From Pseudomonadota bacterium (GTDB lineage: Bacteria; Pseudomonadota; Alphaproteobacteria; Rhizobiales; Hyphomicrobiaceae), in contig JAEZAW010000327.1 of NCBI GenBank assembly GCA_023430315.1, positions 1 through 20,070 on the forward strand: a stretch of 20,070 nucleotides of DNA. The letters are read 5' to 3'. Of the stretch, positions 13,995 through 20,070 are shown in pieces (the stretch's first letter is position 1; every line of letters begins with the position of its first letter). The notes below the pieces were generated by a model, which saw only the letters and a program-made list of their open reading frames with translations, had not been told where the DNA came from and ran no database searches. A program made the translations under genes and the position numbers.

Positions 13995-14204
13995 ATCCAT
14001 TCGAGAGCGACCGCCCGGGGGCGATCGAGGGCCACGTTATGGCTTAAAGGCCGGGGGAATGCAAGCGGTCGAAATGCGGCCGTCATGCGACGGTTCCACG
14101 CTCATCTCCCCCCAATCGGCACAACTGATTCAGCGTCCCCTGGAGAAACCAGCCGGCGCGTCGCGCGCTTCTCCCTCGCCGGGGTATCGTAGAGGAGAAA
14201 TCGA

Positions 14205-14441
14205 ATGATACGAGGCTTGATCGTCGCTGCCGCAGTTACCGCAGGCGGAATGGCATTTGGCGTAGGAAGCGCCAATGCGGCGCCTGTTTCGACCGGGCTG
14301 TCCGGCCCCACTCAATTGCAGCAATCGTTGATCGAGAAGACGCAGTACCGACGGTACTGCCGCCGCTGGTATCGCGAATGCCGCGCACGGTGGGGCGGCG
14401 GATGGGACTTCCGCCGTTGTATGCGTCGCCACGGCTGCTAG
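14205..14441 (+). CDS. small secreted Arg/Cys-rich peptide
   Basis: A protein of 78 residues with a strong ribosome site (AGAGGAG, 7 nt before ATG). The signal peptide (1-25, ending in ANA before Ala26) is followed by a short linker and a basic tail with four Cys (52, 59, 72, 78) and many Arg/Trp residues, with CRRWYREC and CMRRHGC as repeated-looking parts. Such peptides are common, without known function, in Hyphomicrobiales. The Cys could form two disulfides after export. It stands alone and is followed by a strong terminator. Confidence 0.75.
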   Translation: MIRGLIVAAAVTAGGMAFGVGSANAAPVSTGLSGPTQLQQSLIEKTQYRRYCRRWYRECRARWGGGWDFRRCMRRHGC

Positions 14442-14451
14442 TTCGAACGGG

Positions 14452-14477
14452 CTTGGCGCGGGACAACCCGCGCCAAG
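14452..14477. terminator. strong hairpin between convergent genes
   Basis: CTTGGCGCGGG (14452-14462) and CCCGCGCCAAG (14467-14477) form a perfect 11-bp GC-rich stem with an ACAA loop. It lies 10 nt after the small peptide gene and 7 nt from the methyltransferase stop on the other strand, so it can serve both genes. Only a short T-run (GTTT) follows on the plus strand. Confidence 0.75.
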
Positions 14478-14484
14478 TCGCGTT

Positions 14485-15306
14485 TCAAGCCTCGCAGATG
14501 TAGCTCACCGTGCGAATGCGCCGCTCCCCGAGATTGCGGACCTGGTTACGGGTCATCTCCAGGAAATCATCACCGAGAAACATTCGGAACGTGAGCGGTG
14601 GCACGGAGCCCTTTTTCATCCGTTCCGCCATGGCCTCGAACCATTGCTGCCCCACATCGGTGGAATCGACGACGCTCACAATCTTGAAGCCTGCACCCGC
14701 CAGAAGGGCCTGCATCTCATCCGGCGTAGCGACATGGCTGATGGACGGCTCGCGCGCCCAGGGGACCGGATAGAGCACGTCACCGCCTTCACCCTGCAGC
14801 ACGTCGTAGATGCCGAAGCGGCCGCCGGGTTTCAGCACGCGCCGGGCTTCGGCATACATCTTGTCCTTGGCTGCGATATTCATCGCGACATGAATGGTCA
14901 TCGCGGCGTCGAAGCTGCCGTCCGCGAACGGGAGCTGAGTCGCATCACCCTGCCGGAAGGAAACCTTCTTGCCAAGCCCGACCCACTTGCTGAGGGCAGT
15001 CGCTGCCTCGCAGAAGGCCGGCGTCAGATCGATGCCCGTGACGTGGCAGCCGTAGGTCTCCACGAGCGTCCGCGCGGGCCCGCCGAGGCCGCTGCCGATG
15101 TCGAGGACGCGGGAATTCGCCGTGAGCTTCAGTCCCTCTGCAAGCTCGAGCGTGGCCTTGCGCCCGCGAATGTGAAACTCGTCAATGGCACCGAGGTCGG
15201 CGGTCGTCAGTGCGGCGATATCCTTCCCGCTCTCGCGTAGCTTGTCGGCGATCGCGTCCGCGAGATTGCCCGTCGCGCTGTAGTGGCTTGCTACCTTGTC
15301 CGTCAT
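14485..15306 (-). CDS. class I SAM-dependent methyltransferase
   Basis: A protein of 273 residues from ATG 15306 (GGAG 7 nt upstream); an in-frame start at 15336 is less likely. It has a Rossmann-like SAM domain: motif I VLDIGSGLGG (67-76), GIDLT (91-95), motif II-like GDATQLPFADGSFDAAMTIH, and RRVLKPGGRFGIYDV, with a C-terminal part typical of small-molecule methyltransferases (sterol/tocopherol/sarcosine type, Methyltransf_11). The acceptor cannot be named from sequence. It is 48 nt after the alpha-hydroxy-acid oxidase gene and may share its mRNA. Confidence 0.85.
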   Translation of the reverse strand: MTDKVASHYSATGNLADAIADKLRESGKDIAALTTADLGAIDEFHIRGRKATLELAEGLKLTANSRVLDIGSGLGGPARTLVETYGCHVTGIDLTPAFCEAATALSKWVGLGKKVSFRQGDATQLPFADGSFDAAMTIHVAMNIAAKDKMYAEARRVLKPGGRFGIYDVLQGEGGDVLYPVPWAREPSISHVATPDEMQALLAGAGFKIVSVVDSTDVGQQWFEAMAERMKKGSVPPLTFRMFLGDDFLEMTRNQVRNLGERRIRTVSYICEA

Positions 15307-15354
15307 GGCACGGCTCCGCGTATTCGGGAACTTCACATTAGCCCGCCGGCGCGT

Positions 15355-16500
15355 TCAGCGAAATCGCAGTTTCGCGCGCGATAGCTGGCTGACCGACGTG
15401 CATCCCATGAGTTTCATGTCGCGCTCGATTTCTGTTCGCATCAACCCGAGCGCCCGCTCGACGCCGGGCCGCCCGGCCGCTGCCAGCGCAAACAGATAAT
15501 AGCGGCCGACGCCGACCGCCTTGGCGCCAAGCGACAGCGCCTTGAGGACATGGGTCCCGCGCTGGACGCCACCGTCCATGAGCACGTCGATCCGGTCGCC
15601 GACGGCATCGACGATCTCGGCGAGCTGATCGAAAGCGCTGCGCGAGCCATCGAGCTGCCGGCCGCCATGGTTGGAGATGACGATGCCGGTACAGCCGATA
15701 TCGATCGCCCGCCGTGCGTCCTCGACGCTCATGATGCCCTTGAGGCAGAATTGCCCGCCCCACTGCTTGACCATCTCCGCGATGTCGTTCCAGCTCATGG
15801 AAGGGTCGAGCATCTCAGTGAAATAGGTGCCGATCGAACTGGCACCGCCGCCGAAGTTGATGTGCTCGTCGAGCTGCGGCAGGCGGAATTTCTCGTGCGT
15901 GAAGTAGTCGATCGCCCAGCGCGGCTTCAGCGCGAATTCGATCATGCCGCCGAGTGTCAGGCGGAAGGGAATGGCGAAGCCCGTGCGGAGGTCGCGCTCT
16001 CGATTGCCGCCGGTGATCGAATCCACGGTCAGCATCATGATCTGAACGCCGGCGCTCTTCGCGCGCTCCAGCATGGCGCGATTTAGGCCACGATCCCTAT
16101 GGAAATAGAACTGATAAACCTGCGGACCTGAGAACTTCGACCTGATCTCCTCGAGGCTCACCGTGCCGAGCGAGGAGACGCCGAACATCGTGCCGAATTT
16201 GTCGGCGGCGTGCGCAACGGCGCGCTCACCTTCGTGATGAAAGAGCCTCTGCAGCGCCGTCGGCGAGCAGTAGACCGGCATGTCGAGCTTGTGCCCGAGC
16301 ACTTTGACGGAAAGATCGATCTCGCCCAGGCCCGTCAGCACGTCGGGCACGAGATCACATTCCTCGAAGGCGCGCGTGTTCCGGCGCAGCGTCGTCTCGT
16401 CGTCGGCGCCGCCATCGATGTAGTTGAAGATCGGACCAGGCAGGCGCCGGCGCGCGAGTTCGCGAAAGTCGTGAAAGTTCTGGCAGTGGTGCAGGCGCAT
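15355..16500 (-). CDS. FMN-dependent alpha-hydroxy-acid oxidase/dehydrogenase (LldD/glycolate oxidase family)
   Basis: A protein of 381 residues from ATG 16500 (GGAAGG upstream); a GTG at 16521 would add 7 residues. The family residues are present: Tyr27 in FNYIDGGADDE, SPTALQRLFHHEGE (79-92), the YQFYFHRDR segment with a Tyr at 129/132, Asp160, Arg167, Lys254 (CLKGI), His278 and Arg281 in SNHGGRQLD, and the FMN phosphate site DGGVQRGTHVLKALSLGAKAVGVGR ending at Arg333. It oxidises a 2-hydroxy acid to the 2-oxo acid, normally at the inner face of the membrane or in the cytoplasm. Being 44 nt after the sauS-like gene, its substrate could be a sulfonated hydroxy acid (sulfolactate) rather than lactate; this is inference. 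Confidence 0.88.
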   Translation of the reverse strand: MRLHHCQNFHDFRELARRRLPGPIFNYIDGGADDETTLRRNTRAFEECDLVPDVLTGLGEIDLSVKVLGHKLDMPVYCSPTALQRLFHHEGERAVAHAADKFGTMFGVSSLGTVSLEEIRSKFSGPQVYQFYFHRDRGLNRAMLERAKSAGVQIMMLTVDSITGGNRERDLRTGFAIPFRLTLGGMIEFALKPRWAIDYFTHEKFRLPQLDEHINFGGGASSIGTYFTEMLDPSMSWNDIAEMVKQWGGQFCLKGIMSVEDARRAIDIGCTGIVISNHGGRQLDGSRSAFDQLAEIVDAVGDRIDVLMDGGVQRGTHVLKALSLGAKAVGVGRYYLFALAAAGRPGVERALGLMRTEIERDMKLMGCTSVSQLSRAKLRFR

Positions 16501-16544
16501 TGAACCACCTTCCCCCGGCACTGAATGCCGCCGCTAAGTGGGCG

Positions 16545-17984
16545 CTACTTCCCCCACTTGGCCCAGTAAGGCCCGAATAGCGCATCTTCGGAAGGCTTGT
16601 CTTCAGGAATGGTCATGACGAGGTGCGTGATATTGACGAAGTTGCGCCAGGAAAGGTTGTCGGAGAATGCATTGGCCTGCCAGGTGCCGCAACCCATGGT
16701 CAACGTGAAGGGCAACGCGTTGTTGAAGCCACCGCCGTTGCCGAAGGTGTGCGCCTGGTTCACGAGCACGCGCACGACATCTGTATCTGCCGCCAGCTCG
16801 CGGGCATGATCCATGTTCTTCGTGTGAATGCCGCAGGAATGCCCGCGGCCCTGATAGTCGAGAATATCCTTCACGATCCGCTTGGCATCGGCGAAATCCT
16901 TGGCGCGATAAATCGTGAGTACAAGCGAGAGCTTCTCGCCGGAAAGCGGGTGCGCCTTGCCGATACCCGTCTCCTCGGCCATGACGAACTTGCAGCCGCG
17001 CGCGCTGTTCGACAGCTCGAACACCTCGACGAGCCGCTCAGGACCTTGGGCGATCACCGCGCGGTTGAGCTTGCCATCGATCCAGAGGCGATCGACGATA
17101 CGTGAGCGCTCAGCCGGATCGGCCATATAACCGCCGTGCTTCTCCAGCGCCTTGATGGCCGCGCCATAGACCTCGTCGACGATGACGACGGCGTTCTCCG
17201 AGGAGCACGACGTGGCGTTGTCGAACGTCTTCGACTGCATGATGAGATCGGCAGCCGAATCGAGATCGGCGCTCGAGTCGATGATGACGGGCGCATTGCC
17301 GAGACCGACGCCGAGCGCCGGCTTGCCCGACTTGTAGGCGGCCTTGACGTTCGCCTGGCTGCCCGTCGCGACGACGAGATCGGACATCTCCATGAGCCGC
17401 GTCGTCATCTCGCGCGTGACAGGATTGGGCAGCATCTGCACGAGGTCGGGAGGAAGGCCGATACGGGTCAACTCCGCGCGCATTCCGGCGACGGCGGGCT
17501 CGGTCGCATCCCAGGCGGCCGGCGGCGGCGCGATGATAATCGCATTGCCGCCCTTGATGGCCATCATGGCCTTGTTGACAGGTGTGGCCTGCGGGTTCGT
17601 CGACGGCGTGATGGCCGCGACGACGCCGACGGGCTTGGCCCATTTCACGAGACCTTTTTCGGGGATCTCCTCGATGATCCCCGTCGACCTCGCGCGCAGG
17701 AGGTCGCGCAGCGTGCCGAAGGTCTTGCGCTGGTTCTTGATGACCTTGCTCTCGACGTTGCCGATGCCGGTCACCTCGACGGCGACCTCGGCCAGCCGCC
17801 GCGCCGTCTCGGGCTTGTAGAGCGACCACGCCAGTGCTGTGACGGCCTCGTCAATGCGCGGCTGGCCATCGCGCGCGATTTCGGCGGCGAAGGCGGCCAT
17901 GGCCGCGCGGGCGCGCCTGATGAGATCGGGAACGGGGTCGGCAGCCGAGGTCTCGGCGGGCTTGCGGGCGGGTGTATCCTGCAT
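16545..17984 (-). CDS. sauS: CoA-acylating aldehyde dehydrogenase, sulfoacetaldehyde dehydrogenase type
   Basis: A protein of 479 residues from ATG 17984 (GAGGGA 8 nt upstream); the frame is open to 18059 but the added part is low-complexity. It is an aldehyde dehydrogenase of the acylating group (AdhE/SauS-like): NAD(P) region TPSTNPQATPVNKAM (127-140), catalytic Cys260 in FDNATSCSSENAVV, EETGIGKAHPLSGEK (337-351), and HTFGNGGGFNNALPFTLTMGCGTWQ (412-436). SauS interconverts sulfoacetyl-CoA and sulfoacetaldehyde in sulfoacetate breakdown; sulfoacetaldehyde is the substrate of Xsc, encoded divergently next to it. No sulfoacetate-CoA ligase or transporter is in the window, so the substrate is assigned by neighbour and family likeness. 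Confidence 0.8.
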   Translation of the reverse strand: MQDTPARKPAETSAADPVPDLIRRARAAMAAFAAEIARDGQPRIDEAVTALAWSLYKPETARRLAEVAVEVTGIGNVESKVIKNQRKTFGTLRDLLRARSTGIIEEIPEKGLVKWAKPVGVVAAITPSTNPQATPVNKAMMAIKGGNAIIIAPPPAAWDATEPAVAGMRAELTRIGLPPDLVQMLPNPVTREMTTRLMEMSDLVVATGSQANVKAAYKSGKPALGVGLGNAPVIIDSSADLDSAADLIMQSKTFDNATSCSSENAVVIVDEVYGAAIKALEKHGGYMADPAERSRIVDRLWIDGKLNRAVIAQGPERLVEVFELSNSARGCKFVMAEETGIGKAHPLSGEKLSLVLTIYRAKDFADAKRIVKDILDYQGRGHSCGIHTKNMDHARELAADTDVVRVLVNQAHTFGNGGGFNNALPFTLTMGCGTWQANAFSDNLSWRNFVNITHLVMTIPEDKPSEDALFGPYWAKWGK

Positions 17985-18037
17985 GGCGTCGTCCCTCACT
18001 GGCTTGTTCTTGTCTTTGTCGCCTTTTCTACGATCAA

Positions 18038-18064
18038 TTGACAGGCTTGGCGCAGGCATGTCAA
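18038..18064. promoter_or_regulatory. dyad TTGACA-N15-TGTCAA, overlapping divergent -35 boxes
   Basis: TTGACA (18038-18043) is a perfect -35 box on the plus strand, with TCAAAC 17 nt downstream. The mirrored TGTCAA (18059-18064) reads TTGACA on the minus strand, with TCAATT 17 nt downstream on that strand. The dyad could therefore be two overlapping, face-to-face promoters for xsc and sauS, or one operator, or both. The -10 boxes are weak. Confidence 0.5.
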
Positions 18065-18071
18065 ACCGCGA

Positions 18072-18082
18072 GACGAAACGTC
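18072..18082. promoter_or_regulatory. small inverted repeat near the predicted xsc start of transcription
   Basis: GACG-AAA-CGTC, a perfect 4-bp repeat. It is placed where transcription would start if the TTGACA at 18038 is used. A second repeat with the same core, GACGC-N6-GCGTC, lies at 18094-18109. Together they may be binding sites of a regulator; none is encoded in the window. Confidence 0.35.
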
Positions 18083-18190
18083 CTGATAAATGAGACGCTG
18101 CACTGCGTCATGCGCGGCCTAGTCTCGCCCAGGATGTCCATAAAGATAGCCGATGGCCCACGAGGGCACGAGAGCGCAAGGGAGGACGCC

Positions 18191-19969
18191 ATGACCAAGA
18201 TGACGACCGAGGAAGCCTTCGTGAAGGTGCTCCAGATGCACGGCATCGAGCACGCCTTCGGCATTATCGGCTCGGCCTTCATGCCGATCTCGGACCTCTT
18301 CCCGAAGGCCGGCATCACCTTCTGGGATGTCGCCAATGAGATGAACGGCGGCTTCATGTGCGACGGCTACACCCGCGCTTCCGGCAAGATCGCGATGTGC
18401 ATCGCGCAGAATGGCCCGGGCATCACGAACTTCGTCACGCCCATCAAGACCGCCTACTGGAACCACACGCCCATGCTGCTGGTGACACCGCAGGCGGCGA
18501 ACAAGACGATCGGCCAGGGCGGCTTCCAGGAAGTCGAGCAGATGGCGCTCTTCCGCGACATGGTCTGCTATCAGGAAGAAGTGCGCGATCCTTCGCGCGT
18601 GGCCGAGGTCCTCAACCGCGTGATCCTCAAGGCCAAGCGTCTTTCGGCACCCGCGCAGATCAACATCCCGCGCGACTACTGGACCCAGGTCGTCGATATC
18701 AATCTCCCCGCCGTCGTCGAGTTCGAGCGGCCAGCGGGCGGCGCGGAAGCCATCGCGGAAGCGGCGAAGCTGCTCTCGGACGCCAAGTTCCCGGTCATTC
18801 TCTCGGGCGCAGGCGTGGTGATCGGCGGTGCCATTCCCGACTGCAAGGCGCTCGCCGAGAAGCTCGATGCGCCGGTGTGCAGCGGCTACCAGCACAATGA
18901 CAGCTTCCCCGGCAGCCATCCGCTCGCCGTCGGCCCGCTCGGCTACAACGGCTCGAAGGCGGCCATGGAGCTGATCGCGAAAGCCGATGTGGTGCTCGCG
19001 CTCGGCACGCGCCTCAATCCCTTCTCGACGCTGCCCGGCTACGGCATGGACTACTGGCCCAAGGAAGCCAAGATCATCCAGGTCGACATCAATGCGGACC
19101 GCATCGGGCTCACCAAGCCGATTGCCGTCGGCATCGTCGGTGATGCCAAGCTCGTCGCGCGCCAGATCCTCGCCAAGCTGACGCCAACCGCCGGCAATAC
19201 CGGGCGCGATGCGCGCAAGGCCCTCGTCCATCAGACCAAGTCGGCGTGGCTGCAGACGCTCTCGGGCATGGATCACGAGGACGACGATCCCGGCACGACG
19301 TGGAACGAGCGGGCGCGCAAACGTGATCCCAACCGCCTCTCGCCGCGCCAGGCGTGGCGCGCCATCCAGGCCGGGCTGCCCAAGGATGCGATCATCTCCA
19401 GCGACATCGGCAACAACTGCGCGATCGGCAATGCCTATCCGACCTTCGAGCAGGGGCGGAAGTATCTGGCGCCCGGTCTGTTCGGGCCGTGCGGCTATGG
19501 CTTCCCGGCGATCATCGGCGCCAAGATCGGCTGCCCGGACACGCCGGTCGTTGGCTTTGCCGGCGACGGCGCCTTCGGCATCTCCATGAGCGAGATGGGC
19601 TCCATCGGCCGCAAGGAATATCCCGGCATCACCATGGTCGTGTTCCGCAACTACCAGTGGGGCGCGGAGAAGCGCAACACGACGCTCTGGTACGACGACA
19701 ATTTCGTGGGCACGGAGCTACATCCGGAACTGAGCTACGCCAAGGTTGCCGAGGGCTGCGGCCTCAAGGGCGTCGCCGTCCGTACGCAGGATGAGCTGAA
19801 GGCGGCGATCGCGGAATCCTGCGAGGCGCAGAAGAAGGGCATCACGACCTTCATCGAGGTCATCCTCAATCAGGAGCTCGGCGAGCCCTTCCGTCGCGAT
19901 GCCATGAAGAAACCAGTCGTCGTCGCCGGCATCAAGCGCGAAGACTTCCGACCGCAGAAGGTGGATTAG
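18191..19969 (+). CDS. xsc: sulfoacetaldehyde acetyltransferase (Xsc)
   Basis: A protein of 592 residues; ATG 18191 follows GGAGG 5 nt upstream. The frame is open to 17972, but the added part has no coding character. This TPP enzyme turns sulfoacetaldehyde and phosphate into acetyl phosphate and sulfite in the cytoplasm. Visible marks are HAFGIIGSAFMPISDLFPKAGI (21-42), Glu50 as the TPP-activating Glu, NGPGITNFVTPIKTAYWNHTP, QAANKTIGQGGFQEVEQMALF, the GDGAFG TPP/Mg motif, FRNYQWGAEKRNTTLW and the family-specific C-terminal NQELGEPFRRDAMKKPV. The length agrees with Xsc (about 590). The flanking sauS-like gene supports the role. A phosphate acetyltransferase gene (pta) often follows xsc but would be outside the window. 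Confidence 0.92.
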   Translation: MTKMTTEEAFVKVLQMHGIEHAFGIIGSAFMPISDLFPKAGITFWDVANEMNGGFMCDGYTRASGKIAMCIAQNGPGITNFVTPIKTAYWNHTPMLLVTPQAANKTIGQGGFQEVEQMALFRDMVCYQEEVRDPSRVAEVLNRVILKAKRLSAPAQINIPRDYWTQVVDINLPAVVEFERPAGGAEAIAEAAKLLSDAKFPVILSGAGVVIGGAIPDCKALAEKLDAPVCSGYQHNDSFPGSHPLAVGPLGYNGSKAAMELIAKADVVLALGTRLNPFSTLPGYGMDYWPKEAKIIQVDINADRIGLTKPIAVGIVGDAKLVARQILAKLTPTAGNTGRDARKALVHQTKSAWLQTLSGMDHEDDDPGTTWNERARKRDPNRLSPRQAWRAIQAGLPKDAIISSDIGNNCAIGNAYPTFEQGRKYLAPGLFGPCGYGFPAIIGAKIGCPDTPVVGFAGDGAFGISMSEMGSIGRKEYPGITMVVFRNYQWGAEKRNTTLWYDDNFVGTELHPELSYAKVAEGCGLKGVAVRTQDELKAAIAESCEAQKKGITTFIEVILNQELGEPFRRDAMKKPVVVAGIKREDFRPQKVD

Positions 19970-20042
19970 TTTTTCTCGCGGTCGCCAACGCCTCCAGCTA
20001 CTGGCGCCGCGGCCGCCACTTAAGCTGTTGCGCCTCAACGGC

Positions 20043-20057
20043 GCGGCCTTCGGCCGC
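20043..20057 (+). terminator. weak hairpin downstream of xsc
   Basis: GCGGCC (20043-20048) and GGCCGC (20052-20057) form a 6-bp stem with a TTC loop, 73 nt after the xsc stop. No T-run follows, so a terminator role is only possible. Nothing else is seen in 19970-20070. Confidence 0.3.
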
Positions 20058-20070
20058 CACCGAATAGCAG

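Noticed and set aside
17136..18041. Open frame of 301 codons on the plus strand, and 18119-19276 (385 codons) on the minus strand
   Set aside because: Both are antisense to clear genes (sauS-like and xsc). Their Arg/Asp/His-rich composition is typical of shadows of GC-rich coding DNA.
1..20070. CRISPR arrays, insertion sequences, prophage or toxin-antitoxin genes
   Set aside because: No regularly spaced repeats, transposase or integrase motifs, or paired small toxin/antitoxin frames were seen on reading both strands.

Overview
The window looks like a chromosomal segment of an alphaproteobacterium, most likely Hyphomicrobiales. The reasons are high GC, a small Arg/Cys-rich secreted peptide of a type common in that order, a sulfoacetaldehyde (Xsc) module, and a XoxG-like cytochrome. 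The lineage is inferred from gene content and style only. There is no integrase, transposase or CRISPR array.

Layout from left to right. (1) Positions 1-3304 hold periplasmic oxidation genes: a Tat-exported SMP-30-type lactonase cut by the window edge (-), a secreted DUF1080 protein (+), and a PQQ sugar dehydrogenase followed by a small c-type cytochrome (-). (2) Positions 3449-9265 hold most of an ebo locus: eboD-eboE-eboC on the minus strand, joined by 4-bp ATGA overlaps, and divergently eboF, a TMEM220-like membrane protein and idi (IPP isomerase). (3) Positions 9454-11406 hold a second PQQ sugar dehydrogenase paired with a XoxG/cytochrome cL-like protein (+). (4) Positions 11424-13271 hold eboA-eboB (-). 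(5) A 600-bp gene-poor gap, then tRNA-Gly(GCC) with a terminator. (6) Positions 14205-20070 hold a small secreted peptide and a two-carbon sulfonate-type module: acylating aldehyde dehydrogenase (sauS-like), FMN alpha-hydroxy-acid oxidase and methyltransferase on the minus strand, with xsc divergent on the plus strand.

The main point is that all six ebo genes (A-F) are present, but split into three transcription units (DEC, F, AB). They are interleaved with two PQQ-dehydrogenase/cytochrome pairs, a lactonase, idi and a TMEM220 gene. In cyanobacteria ebo genes are linked to moving the scytonemin precursor to the periplasm, where further enzymes finish it. A reasonable hypothesis is that here a cyclitol/prenyl-type metabolite is made or trafficked by Ebo proteins and then oxidised in the periplasm by the PQQ enzymes, with electrons leaving through the two cytochromes. 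This is inference; the sequence shows only co-location and domain content.
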